Assembly (NCBI GenBank): GCA_003151275.1
Contig: PLXC01000050.1
Location: 25,765-89,764 of the forward strand
Direction of reading: 5' to 3'
Origin: Candidatus Melainabacteria bacterium
GTDB lineage: Bacteria; Cyanobacteriota; Vampirovibrionia; Obscuribacterales; Obscuribacteraceae
DNA: 64,000 nucleotides
Below the pieces are notes generated by a model. That model was not told the DNA's origin, searched no databases, and saw nothing but the letters and a program-made list of their open reading frames with translations. A program made the translations under genes and the position numbers. Position 1 is the first letter of the stretch, and each line of letters starts with the position of its first letter. This document shows, one piece after another, positions 45,191 to 53,283 of this stretch.

Positions 45191-45667
45191 ATGCTCAGAC
45201 CAGATGAAGTTTCAAAACTGATGCTGAAGATGAGGCGACAGTCCGACGAAGTCACAGAGTTCGAAGCGCATGAAGAGAATAAATTACCCGAGCGAGATGT
45301 GTCTGCGTACATAAGAGCAAACTCGTGGCCCGGTCGCAATTATGCCCTCATTGGTCACTCATATAATGTCGAACAAAAAATTGTCGGCGCTTCCTTCCCT
45401 GTACGAAGAGCCGCATGTGTTGCTATGATGTTAGAACAGGGCGGTCTGCGCCGATGTGTTTTCGTCACCGAAGCTTTAGGGCATGAGGGATTCACAGAAG
45501 TGCTCAGTCGCTTTGAACGCGATTGGCTTGGCAAACTGCCTAATGACACCGTTCTTGGTCCCGCGTACACAGCCACAGGAGAATTGATCGGGCAATCATT
45601 TGCAGTCTGGACTTACGTTAGCGCAAATGTTCCAGCAGCAAAGGAGCCGGTAAACGCGGGTAAATAA
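45191..45667 (+). CDS. Hypothetical protein, 158 residues
   Basis: No family recognised. A strong ribosome site (CGGAGGG, eight bases before ATG) supports translation. The protein is soluble, with an acidic helical N-terminus (PDEVSKLMLKMRRQSDEVTEFEAHEENK) and an alpha/beta remainder (GRNYALIGHSYNVEQKIVGASFPVRRAACVAMMLEQGG, then GLRRCVFVTEALGHEGF). A strong intrinsic terminator overlaps the stop codon, so it is a single-gene transcript or the last gene of one. Confidence 0.68.
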   Translation: MLRPDEVSKLMLKMRRQSDEVTEFEAHEENKLPERDVSAYIRANSWPGRNYALIGHSYNVEQKIVGASFPVRRAACVAMMLEQGGLRRCVFVTEALGHEGFTEVLSRFERDWLGKLPNDTVLGPAYTATGELIGQSFAVWTYVSANVPAAKEPVNAGK

Positions 45668-45685
45668 GCGAACCAGCTTATTTTT
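45662..45685 (+). terminator. Intrinsic terminator of the 45191 gene
   Basis: AAATAAGC-GAACCA-GCTTATTT followed by TT: an eight-base-pair stem with a T tract, starting inside the stop codon. A textbook rho-independent terminator layout. Confidence 0.75.
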
Positions 45686-45734
45686 CGAAAAACAAGTTTT
45701 AGAGGATTAACCACAGTTACTCCTTCTAACGCAC

Positions 45735-45772
45735 CACATACGACGCCATCGTTCGCGATGACGTCGTTTGTG
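45735..45772. repeat. 17-bp hairpin with TTCG tetraloop
   Basis: CACATACGACGCCATCG pairs with CGATGACGTCGTTTGTG around TTCG, with only two mismatches (T-T and C-A). It is symmetric enough to fold on either strand. It lies between the terminator and the convergent rpiB gene, 108 bases from the latter's stop, so it may be the rpiB-side terminator or a stable RNA element. Confidence 0.75.
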
Positions 45773-45879
45773 TTATCAGAGGATCTTCCATACAGTCACA
45801 GACGTATCCGAGGATCGTTCTATCAGGCCAAAGCCCTAACTAACCCGAGAAGCAGTCAACGACTTGTCAGAGGAGCGCA

Positions 45880-46338
45880 TCAACGCCAATCTTTTTCCTG
45901 ATCGCGCGGCTTCTCGATCTTCTCGACGCGTCGCTGATGTCTACCACCTTCAAACGCCGTAGACATCCAGGCCTTGATCACCTTTTCACATTCATTGGCA
46001 TCCGTTCGTCGCCCAGCTAGACAAAGGATATTCGCGTCATTGTGCTTTCGGCTCGTCACCGCATCTTCTTGATCGTGACAAAGAGCGGCTCTAACGCCTC
46101 GAACTTTATTTGCCACTATCGATACGCCGATGCCGGACCCGCAGCAAATGATGCCCCGATTGCTCTTTCCCTTTGAGACTGCTTCCGCGACTGCCCGCGC
46201 GTAATCGGGATAATCGCAGGAATCCTCTGAGTTCGTGCCCAGGTCCTCCCAAGCCAGATCAAGGCTTTCGAGAATTTTCTTGATTTTCTCTTTCAGTTCA
46301 AATCCCGCGTGGTCACTACCAAGCGCTATCTTTTCCAT
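45880..46338 (-). CDS. rpiB: Ribose-5-phosphate isomerase B
   Basis: A 152-residue enzyme of the RpiB/LacAB family that interconverts ribose 5-phosphate and ribulose 5-phosphate in the pentose phosphate pathway. Motifs: LGSDHAGFELKEKI (substrate phosphate/base site), CDYPDYARAVAEAV, the catalytic-Cys loop RGIICCGSGIGVSIVANK, RAALCHDQEDAVTSRKHNDANILCLAGR. I use ATG 46338, which places CGAGG six bases upstream; ATG 46344 is immediately adjacent to it. A basic C-terminal tail (RRVEKIEKPRDQEKDWR) follows. Confidence 0.95.
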   Translation of the reverse strand: MEKIALGSDHAGFELKEKIKKILESLDLAWEDLGTNSEDSCDYPDYARAVAEAVSKGKSNRGIICCGSGIGVSIVANKVRGVRAALCHDQEDAVTSRKHNDANILCLAGRRTDANECEKVIKAWMSTAFEGGRHQRRVEKIEKPRDQEKDWR

Positions 46339-46354
46339 TACCATCCTCGGTCAT

Positions 46355-47056
46355 TCAACAGTAAGCAGCAAAGGGCTCTTGCTTCATTTGATTAAAATTC
46401 GATGGTGTCTCGAAATGCTCAGCAGTCTCAACCAAATCCTTAATTCTGTCAACGCGGAAAATCATCACATCGTCCAGCTCATGGCAGTAGGCTACCATTC
46501 GCCAAATGCCCTCTTCTCGAATGATGCTGAGCGGATCGAGCGTCAATACATCAATCGATTCTCGGGCAAGACTGTAATACTCCACCGATACCGCGACGTG
46601 GCTGAGCAGTGCTCGCTCAAGTAAAGGCAGAGTCTTATCTATGGAATACATGGGGTAATTAAACGCAAAGCCAACACCGTCTGTGCTGGCTTCAACAAAG
46701 TCCCGGTTGGACAGATCATGGGGACAGAAGTCATCGTCTGGCTCGTCGCAGCCGAGAACAGAATCTACAATCGCGTCGGCGAGCTCATCAGACATTGACG
46801 CTAAAGCTGGAGAAACCGCCAGCGACAACTTATCGATGATATCCCTAATCAGTTCGTCTCTCTCTTGGGCGTGAATCGTGACGCCCGCAACCAACTTGTC
46901 TAACAATCTTGCGCTGGTCAAAAGGAGGATACCCTCCTCCTGGCTCAGCTCCAGAGAAAACTTATCTTCCATCTGCATAGAAAGTTCCTTATAGCTCTGA
47001 GCAACTTCTTCTTCTAGCATACGCTGTGCGTGCGGATCTGGCACGCCCGGGAGCAA
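46355..47056 (-). CDS. WYL-domain protein, apparently lacking an HTH
   Basis: A 233-residue protein whose C-terminal half is a WYL domain (LLSHVAVSVEYYSLARESIDVLTLDPLSIIREEGIWRMVAYCHELDDVMIFRVDRI), a ligand-sensing module of transcription regulators, often nucleic-acid responsive. The N-terminal half is helical (EEEVAQSYKELSMQMEDKFSLELSQEEGILLLTSARLLDKL) but shows no clear winged helix. Start choice is unclear: the TTG at 47056 lacks a ribosome site and the frame is open into the end of argS. It lies 31 bases after argS and 16 bases before rpiB, so the three probably form one operon. Confidence 0.75.
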   Translation of the reverse strand: MLPGVPDPHAQRMLEEEVAQSYKELSMQMEDKFSLELSQEEGILLLTSARLLDKLVAGVTIHAQERDELIRDIIDKLSLAVSPALASMSDELADAIVDSVLGCDEPDDDFCPHDLSNRDFVEASTDGVGFAFNYPMYSIDKTLPLLERALLSHVAVSVEYYSLARESIDVLTLDPLSIIREEGIWRMVAYCHELDDVMIFRVDRIKDLVETAEHFETPSNFNQMKQEPFAAYC

Positions 47057-47087
47057 GCGCCAGTAGATTTTTTTGCGGCGCAGGTTT

Positions 47088-48851
47088 TTACATCCTCTCT
47101 GGGGCCGACACCCCTATTATTCCCAAGACATTCGCTAATACTTGCCGCGTGGCCATTATCAGACCAAGCCTGGCTTTGGTCACGTCTTTATCATCGGTGA
47201 TCACACGCGAGACCTCGTAGAATTTTTGCAATCCGTTGGCCACTTCAAAAGCGTAACGGGCCAATCTTCCCGGTTGGCGATTGAGAGCAGCTTCCCTCAC
47301 CTCTTCTGGAAAGGATTGCAGAGCCATCACCAGAGCCTTCTGATCGGCGAAAATCGTTGGATCCGGATCAAAAGCCGGCAAAAATACATCCGCAGACTTT
47401 TTATATTCTTCCTGAAATTCGGCCCACTCTTGAGCACTGATAATTGGCGGTTCGGTAGTTTGCTTTTCAGTGTTGGCGTGAGGTTCAAGAGCACGACGAA
47501 GGATCGCACAGCATCTTGCGTGCGCGTATTGAATATAGAAGGCAGGATTCTCGCGACTCGTTTTCTTCGCTAACTCGAGATCGAAGCTGATCGGATTTTG
47601 CGGATTCGATTCAGCTAGATAATATCGCACCGCATCTTTGCCAACTTCTTCCATCACTTCGCTCAGCGTCACGACGGTGCCTCGTCGCTTGGACATTCGC
47701 ACTGATTGTCCATCTCGAGAAAGGTTGACGATTTGAGTGAGGATGATTTCCATCAAATCCGGATCATTTCCCAGTGCTTTTACAGCTGCTCTCAGTCCGG
47801 GAACTTGGCCATGGTGATCGGCACCCCATATGGTGACAAATCCATCATAATCACGCGCGTATTTATCTTTGTGATACGCGGCATCGGCAGCCAAATAAGT
47901 TGTATTGCCGACGCTCTTACGCAATACGCGGTCACGCTCGTCTCCAAGTTCTTTCGATTTTAGCCAGAGAGCGCCTTCAGCTTCATAGCTGAAACCGTTC
48001 TTGGCAAAAATTTGAAGCACCTCTTCGACCTGGCCGTTATGCAACGTCGATTCGGAAAACCAGCTATCAAAATGAATGCCAAGCTTTTCTAGAAGCTGCT
48101 TTTGATCCTCGAGAATTACATCTTTAGTAGCCTGGGCAAGCTGCTCTAAACCTTCCTCGCCGGGCAAATTGAGGTATTTGTCCTTATCGTTGGCGACGAC
48201 TGTATCGACAAAATGACTGATCGATTCTTCAGGATAACCGCCCTCAGGATACTCAACCTTGATTCCGTGTTTTCGTTGGTAGAGCGCCCATGCTTGTTCA
48301 CCAAGCTGCAAAATCTGCGCACCAGTATCGTTTAGATAAAACTCCTGCACGACCTGATATCCAGAAAATTTGAATAGATTGGCCAGGCAACTGCCGAAGA
48401 CAGCGTTGCGACCGTGCCCAATGTGCAGCTCGCCGGTTGGGTTAGCTGAGACGTACTCGATTAGTAATTTCTTGCCCTCACCGACATCGACGCGACCAAA
48501 ATTGTCGCCAAGCCCATGAATCTGTTGCAGTGACGTGCTCAACCAACGCTTGCCGAGCTGAAAATTGATGAATCCCGGCGCCGCCACACTAAAACGAGAA
48601 ATGGCTTCAGAATCAGCTTCTGGATTGCTTTTGATATACTCGGAAATTGATTCGGCGATTTTAAGCGGCGATGTCTTGGCATGCGCTGCCAATTTCATGG
48701 CCACGCCGCAGGCCAAATCGCCGTGTTCAGGAAACCGTGGGCGTTCAATAACAACGGGCACGGGGCGGTCTGTCAGGCTGCCGAGCTTACCATCCTTTAC
48801 AGCACCATCAATGGCGCTTTCGATAATTTGCTGAAGTTTTGCTTCGATCAT
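47088..48851 (-). CDS. argS: Arginyl-tRNA synthetase
   Basis: A 587-residue class I synthetase that charges tRNA-Arg. The N-terminal Add-1 domain is visible (MIEAKLQQIIESAIDGAV...FPEHGDLACGVAMKLA), then the HIGH motif in VSANPTGELHIGHGRNAVFG, the ArgS-specific EFYLNDTGAQI, the KMSKS-type block VRMSKRRGTVVTLSE and the C-terminal DALR anticodon-binding domain (RLARYAFEVANGLQKFYEVSRVI). The ATG at 48851 is chosen because AAGGGG lies six bases upstream; the frame runs on to 48950 but without such support. First gene of the argS-WYL-rpiB group. Confidence 0.96.
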   Translation of the reverse strand: MIEAKLQQIIESAIDGAVKDGKLGSLTDRPVPVVIERPRFPEHGDLACGVAMKLAAHAKTSPLKIAESISEYIKSNPEADSEAISRFSVAAPGFINFQLGKRWLSTSLQQIHGLGDNFGRVDVGEGKKLLIEYVSANPTGELHIGHGRNAVFGSCLANLFKFSGYQVVQEFYLNDTGAQILQLGEQAWALYQRKHGIKVEYPEGGYPEESISHFVDTVVANDKDKYLNLPGEEGLEQLAQATKDVILEDQKQLLEKLGIHFDSWFSESTLHNGQVEEVLQIFAKNGFSYEAEGALWLKSKELGDERDRVLRKSVGNTTYLAADAAYHKDKYARDYDGFVTIWGADHHGQVPGLRAAVKALGNDPDLMEIILTQIVNLSRDGQSVRMSKRRGTVVTLSEVMEEVGKDAVRYYLAESNPQNPISFDLELAKKTSRENPAFYIQYAHARCCAILRRALEPHANTEKQTTEPPIISAQEWAEFQEEYKKSADVFLPAFDPDPTIFADQKALVMALQSFPEEVREAALNRQPGRLARYAFEVANGLQKFYEVSRVITDDKDVTKARLGLIMATRQVLANVLGIIGVSAPERM

Positions 48852-48949
48852 CAGGTCCCCTTCTCGACTCAGACTGGCGCCGACATCCAAGTTCGGCAAG
48901 CCAAGTGTTATTGCAAGATTAAATGATAGTACAAGATAAGGTATATTCA

Positions 48950-48962
48950 TTCACTAAGTGAA
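48950..48962. promoter_or_regulatory. Palindrome in the divergent argS / TPR promoter region
   Basis: TTCAC-TAA-GTGAA lies midway between the divergent starts, seven bases ahead of TATACT (48969-48974), which would serve as a -10 box for the rightward gene. The position fits an operator between the two promoters. Confidence 0.4.
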
Positions 48963-49031
48963 GTTCGTTATACTTTTTGTAGTGAACAAAAGTCACGCCT
49001 TGACACTGTCTGCGATACCAACAAGGTGAAC

Positions 49032-50801
49032 ATGGGTAAGAAGCTCTTTTTGAGCCTGTCCGCTTTTCTTAGCATTACCTCTGCCGCTTTTGGCGCTTCG
49101 ATCGGCGCGCCCGTAGCCACCACACCGAACGACCCGACTCTGAAGTATTTCAGTCAGGCTGTCGATGCAGTCATAGCGGGCGATAAAGTCACACTTCGCA
49201 AGCTTTACGATTACGATGTTCTCGACGGCATCACCAATCATGAGTCTGTCTCTAAGGCTCTCAACGACTTGCTCAAACGAGTACATCAAGAATCCAGATC
49301 TTTGTACAGAAAAGGAGAAGTGACTAAGGCTGCGGATCGTCTTGAATTAGCATTTGACTTCACTGCATACGTCGCCGATAAGCTTAGTCACGACCGAAAC
49401 ACGCCAGACCGCACCCCCGAATATTGGCTATTCGGATGGAAGTCGCCCTCAATAAAAATGGCACAAAATGTCTACGTATCAGCTTTGAACGACTACGGTT
49501 TCTTTTTACAGAGAATTGATCAAAATGCCGAAGCCGTACGAATTCTTCAAGCGGTAATATCAGCCGAACCAGATCGCGAATTGGCTTACCTAAATCTGGC
49601 CAACGCATTGTGGCACTTGGGGCGAAAAGATGAGGCACTTCCCTACTTTGAAAAATACAAAGAAATGAGAGTGGAAGAGAGAAAGGAATCAATCAACACG
49701 GATGCCCCTACTCAGGCCATCTTGCACATATCCTCCTCAATTTGTCCACGCAAAAACACGGCCACTAATGAACCGAAAGCTAAAGTGGACCTGGGTCCTT
49801 ACTTAGTCGGCATTCAAAAAGAAATCAAAGCACATTGGCTGCCGCCAAAAGGAGACAATTCACAAACCACTGTTTTGCAATTCGATATTGACAATAGCGG
49901 CCGAATTTCCAACACAAGCACAATCAAGTCTACAAGCGAACAGTACAAGCAGGCTGCCATCAAGTCCTTGAAGAGATCCAGCTTGCCACCATTGCCCGCA
50001 GAGGCACCAAATGTGATAGCACTCGAATTCACTTACAATTACAACGTATTACACAGTCTGGATAAAGAAGACCTCGTCATTAAGCAGTGGATGACTCGAC
50101 TGGCTCAGAACCGAACGGCAGAGAATCACGCCGGTTTGGCTGAGGCTTACGAAGATGACGGCGACTTCGTTCGGGCTCGAGAACAGCTGCTATTAGCCTT
50201 GGAGCGAGCGCCTAAAAACCAACGATACGAAGAGCTGCTGCGTGAGAACGAGATTCAAACGGCTGAAGTAAAACGGCAAGTCAACGAACTCGGCAAAGAT
50301 GCCCCCAAAACGAATCCTCGCCTGGGTGTTCCCCAGGCAGCACTGAACAATCAAGGTGTTAACGCCCTCAACAGCGGCGATTATAGTTTGGCAATCGAAA
50401 AACTTTCTCAAGCTTTAGATATCGATCCTGGTTACAAACTGGCTCGCAATAATCTTGGCATTGTTTTTAACAACAGAGGCATTCGTGGCAGAAACGACAA
50501 AGTGCGGGCGCTCATGGACTTCCACCGCGCTCTGTTACTTGGATCAGACGACACTGCAGCCGAAAAAAACATTTCCACTTCGATCAAATCCCAGATCAAA
50601 GGTCGTGATTCATACTCGCTGCGCCGAGACCTGGCTGATAGACTGGCAGCTAAGCATGACTACGTGGGCGCCATAGCCGAGTACAGACGAGCACTGCAAA
50701 TCAAGGATGACGCGAAGATTAAGGAACCGCTTCAGCAGATACTGGATCGCGTTATGTCGCCGTCTTACAACGACGCATCAGTCATTACTGACCCGAAGTA
50801 G
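49032..50801 (+). CDS. Exported TPR protein with TonB C-terminal-like domain
   Basis: A 589-residue protein with a signal peptide (MGKKLFLSLSAFLSITSAAFGAS). TPR units occur at about 155-210 (NAEAVRILQAVISAEPD, LANALWHLGRKDEALPYF) and 430-500 (NALNSGDYSLAIEKLSQALDIDPGYKLARNNLGIVF). Between them, residues about 252-338 read like a TonB_C domain (YLVGIQKEIKAHWLPP, TTVLQFDIDNSGRISNTSTIKSTS, AAIKSLKRSSLPPLP). This mix suggests an envelope scaffold; energy coupling is not implied because no membrane anchor beyond the signal is seen. ATG 49032 follows AAGGTG. The 3' end overlaps the convergent Spy-like gene by 17 bases. Confidence 0.75.
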   Translation: MGKKLFLSLSAFLSITSAAFGASIGAPVATTPNDPTLKYFSQAVDAVIAGDKVTLRKLYDYDVLDGITNHESVSKALNDLLKRVHQESRSLYRKGEVTKAADRLELAFDFTAYVADKLSHDRNTPDRTPEYWLFGWKSPSIKMAQNVYVSALNDYGFFLQRIDQNAEAVRILQAVISAEPDRELAYLNLANALWHLGRKDEALPYFEKYKEMRVEERKESINTDAPTQAILHISSSICPRKNTATNEPKAKVDLGPYLVGIQKEIKAHWLPPKGDNSQTTVLQFDIDNSGRISNTSTIKSTSEQYKQAAIKSLKRSSLPPLPAEAPNVIALEFTYNYNVLHSLDKEDLVIKQWMTRLAQNRTAENHAGLAEAYEDDGDFVRAREQLLLALERAPKNQRYEELLRENEIQTAEVKRQVNELGKDAPKTNPRLGVPQAALNNQGVNALNSGDYSLAIEKLSQALDIDPGYKLARNNLGIVFNNRGIRGRNDKVRALMDFHRALLLGSDDTAAEKNISTSIKSQIKGRDSYSLRRDLADRLAAKHDYVGAIAEYRRALQIKDDAKIKEPLQQILDRVMSPSYNDASVITDPK

Positions 50802-51285
50802 GCCAGATGTTGCGCACACGCTCTATAAGGCTTTGAACCCTGTCTGGCATCACTTCTGTTTGCCCACCGGGACTGCTCATGCGTTGACGCATGGAGACGG
50901 CGTTTTTGACCATAATTTCCAGAGAATATTGTTGGCTTTCTGTGAGCAACTGACGCTTCTTCAAATAATTTGCGGTGGCCAGCTGATTCAACGATTCCTT
51001 ATGTCTTGCAACAGTTTGCTGCACGGACATTATCTCTACAGGGTCTGAATTGTGATCCGACAACAACTTCGAAAGGTGACGCTGGTCTTCCATGATCACA
51101 GGGCGAATTTCTGCGTACTGCTTGTTCCAATCTGTTTCCAAAACTGTGATTTGCTGTTGTTGAGTCGGAGTCAACTTCAATTTTGTCCAATCAATGTTGC
51201 AATGATCTTCCGCAAAAGCGGCACCGCAACTGATGCCTAGCGAAATAGTCAAAGCGGTTAGACGCGCTGTTTTACTTCTGCTCAT
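50785..51285 (-). CDS. Periplasmic Spy/CpxP-like helical protein
   Basis: A 166-residue exported protein with a signal peptide (KTARLTALTISLGISCGAAFA). The mature part is all-helical and shaped like Spy/CpxP/zinc-resistance family chaperones: LKLTPTQQQQITVLETDWNKQYAEIRPVIMEDQRHLSKLLSDHN, with an LTPxQ motif. The start is inside the end of the anti-sigma gene (14-base overlap, different frame), with GAGG eight bases upstream, so it is the third gene of the ECF sigma / anti-sigma operon. It could sense envelope stress together with the anti-sigma factor, as CpxP does for CpxA; this is inference from position. Confidence 0.72.
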   Translation of the reverse strand: MSRSKTARLTALTISLGISCGAAFAEDHCNIDWTKLKLTPTQQQQITVLETDWNKQYAEIRPVIMEDQRHLSKLLSDHNSDPVEIMSVQQTVARHKESLNQLATANYLKKRQLLTESQQYSLEIMVKNAVSMRQRMSSPGGQTEVMPDRVQSLIERVRNIWPTSGQ

Positions 51286-52171
51286 ACACCGCAGCCTCGG
51301 CCACATCTGTTGGTTCCTTCAATGCTGATTCTATCAAATACCCTTCTGAACTCACAGTATCTGCTGTCACCGGTTGTGGTGTGCCGAACCAGAAGGCTAG
51401 CGAACCCATAACGGCAATCATAACAGCGGCTGCAGCTGTTAAATAAACGCGCTGCCCCCCGAATCTTTGCTTCGGCGCGGCATGTTGCTTACCGGTGAAT
51501 GGTACCACCTGTAGTTTCGATTTGATTCCGGGCCAGAGATCAAAGTTTTCAGGAAGGTCTGGTTTGTACGAGTCCCTAATCATCTCGCCGACGGAAGACA
51601 AACCACTAAAACGAATCCGACAATCTGGGCAATCAATCAAGTGAGCAGTGATGTTGCGATGGCGCAGTGTCGGTACTTCTTGATCGATATACGAAGACAA
51701 CTCTGTGTTGATTAAGGCGCAGTCTTCATTTAGTTGCGCTTTCACTAAAGTCCAAAGGTCCACTTTTACAGTTGCAGGCAGTTCGAGACCCTTGACGAGC
51801 AGCCTGTTGGTGGCATTCAACAATTTAAATTCAGCCAAGCATTCAGCGCATTCCTTCAGATGCTTGTTCACACCTTCTTGCGCAGCGGCGGTCAACTCAC
51901 CATCTAGATATGCAGACAACTCAGCCCGCATCAATTCACATATTGAAGGCATTGCGTTCTGCATAGCGCTCCAAATATTCGGAACAGTGTCCTCTTCTAC
52001 AGCCAATCCAGCGGCAAGAAAACTGGTCAGTGATTTAAGAGAATCTAACTCACTGGTGCAAAGCTCGCAATTACCGACATGCACCTGAACTTCAGAGTGC
52101 TGTTCTTTATCGAGTTGTCCGTCGATGAAGGCTGAAAGTTCTGTTCTATAACGAATACAAGAATTGTCCAT
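51272..52171 (-). CDS. Anti-sigma factor with three phased zinc-finger modules
   Basis: A 299-residue membrane protein. Three zf-HC2 modules repeat with an exact period of 73 residues: Cys5-His31-Cys35-Cys38, Cys78-His104-Cys108-Cys111, Cys151-His177-Cys181-Cys184 (HVGNCELC, HLKECAEC, HLIDCPDC), each with an (L/S)SA(F/Y)(I/L)DG(Q/E)L-type helix. A membrane helix spans about 242-263 and a short extracytoplasmic tail follows. Typical anti-sigma factors have one such module, which clamps the ECF sigma factor. The start is three bases after the sigma stop codon. It pairs with the ECF factor at 52175 and likely releases it on an envelope signal. Confidence 0.88.
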   Translation of the reverse strand: MDNSCIRYRTELSAFIDGQLDKEQHSEVQVHVGNCELCTSELDSLKSLTSFLAAGLAVEEDTVPNIWSAMQNAMPSICELMRAELSAYLDGELTAAAQEGVNKHLKECAECLAEFKLLNATNRLLVKGLELPATVKVDLWTLVKAQLNEDCALINTELSSYIDQEVPTLRHRNITAHLIDCPDCRIRFSGLSSVGEMIRDSYKPDLPENFDLWPGIKSKLQVVPFTGKQHAAPKQRFGGQRVYLTAAAAVMIAVMGSLAFWFGTPQPVTADTVSSEGYLIESALKEPTDVAEAAVYEQK

Positions 52172-52174
52172 AAG

Positions 52175-52801
52175 CTAGCCAGAAACCTCGCTCGTCGAAG
52201 ACGTATTGTTTTCAAGGTAGGGCTTCAGCAACTCTTGCAGTTTCGTGCGTGCACGGGCTATACGGGATTTAACCGTGCCCATTTCTGTCTTCGTTAAAAC
52301 TGCAATCTCTTCGTAGCTAAGTCCTTCCACTTCTCTTAAGACGATGGAGGTCCTAAACTGTTCCGGGAGCCTGAGCATGGCTCGGCGAATAACATCTGAC
52401 ATCTCATTACTGAGAAGCTTTTCATCGGGTTGCGGGTGTGCGTCAGCGATATCCCTGGTTACGTCGGTCGTCTCCTCGTCGTCCATCGGTTCATCCATGG
52501 AGACTGTAGGCAAACGGCGGGGACGTTTGCGCAGTTCGTCATAGAACAGATTCGTCACGATCTGAGTCAGCCACGATCTAAAAGAAGATGGATTTCGCAA
52601 GTTGTTAATCGAGCGCCAAACGCGAATAAACACTTCTTGAGCCAGGTCGGAGGTATCGCTCCAATCGGGTGCCAACTGGTACAGCAATGCATATACTGTC
52701 CGTTGATGCCGCTTCACGAGTTCTTCAAAGGCTGCAGGCTCTCTTCTCTGACAGGCAAGAACCAGGTCTCTGTCACTCTTTTGGCTGTAGGCTGTGGCCA
52801 T
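52175..52801 (-). CDS. ECF-type RNA polymerase sigma factor
   Basis: A 208-residue RpoE-like sigma factor. Region 2 reads FEELVKRHQRTVYALLYQLAPDWSDTSDLAQEVFIRVWRSINNLRNPSSFRSWLTQIVTNLFYDELRKR, with the canonical DLAQEVF and SWL motifs; region 4 reads LPEQFRTSIVLREVEGLSYEEIAVLTKTEMGTVKSRIARARTKL. The linker is acidic (DEPMDDEETTD). AAAGGAT lies seven bases before the ATG. First gene of the sigma / triple-finger anti-sigma / Spy-like operon, which is probably self-regulated, though no promoter motif was assigned. Confidence 0.93.
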   Translation of the reverse strand: MATAYSQKSDRDLVLACQRREPAAFEELVKRHQRTVYALLYQLAPDWSDTSDLAQEVFIRVWRSINNLRNPSSFRSWLTQIVTNLFYDELRKRPRRLPTVSMDEPMDDEETTDVTRDIADAHPQPDEKLLSNEMSDVIRRAMLRLPEQFRTSIVLREVEGLSYEEIAVLTKTEMGTVKSRIARARTKLQELLKPYLENNTSSTSEVSG

Positions 52802-53283
52802 CTTGTAATCCTTTACTGTTTCGCGGCGATCATCTTCCCAAACTTATGACGCCGAGGGATACCTGCCGTTCCTGAGATTTCACCATCTCAGCAATCGACA
52901 AACTAAGCAGTCGACTGCGGTTATATCCTAACACTGAGTTTGCGACGTGTTTTCATTTCCATCTATCTGGTTTGGTCGTGGTTCTGTCATAGCAAGCGAT
53001 TTAAAACAGTCATTGTGACAAGTCATGTCAGCCGAAAACACAGCCAGGCTGACTACGTTCAAGATGTTTAATTCATGACAGCCAAATCATTGCTAGCATA
53101 CGGTTAGTGCAAGCCTCTGGGCATCGGTTTTTAATCCTTGCCTGGATGTGTAAACGATTGGTCTAACACTGATTGGGCCAAGGTTTGCTTCAAAATTTAA
53201 GCCTCCTTTTATCTCAGGATGAGTCTATGCAGCAAGCTGCTCGACTTAAGGAGTGCCACCAGCCAGCAATAGGAGTGAAGACA
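52802..53283. other. Long divergent leader upstream of metK
   Basis: About 480 bases between the ECF sigma gene (left) and metK (right). It contains a short hairpin (CTGAGAT/ATCTCAG, 52872-52891), the perfect palindrome GCAGTCGACTGC at 52907-52918, two similar TCATG(T/A)CAGCC words and the family A copy at 53209-53248. No SAM riboswitch of a class I know was recognised. No coding sequence supported. Confidence 0.5.
53209..53248 (-). repeat. Family A element in the metK leader
   Basis: TTATCTCAGGATGAGTC, then TATGCAGCAAGCTGCTCGAC, then TTA: a full 40-bp copy in reverse orientation, 35 bases before the metK start codon. It leaves the metK frame open upstream, so an extended N-terminus beginning MQQAARLK would be possible. 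Confidence 0.88.

Noticed and set aside
52802..53283. Possible SAM riboswitch before metK
   Set aside because: No SAM-I, SAM-II or SAM-IV core motifs were recognised; the nearest structure is the family A element.
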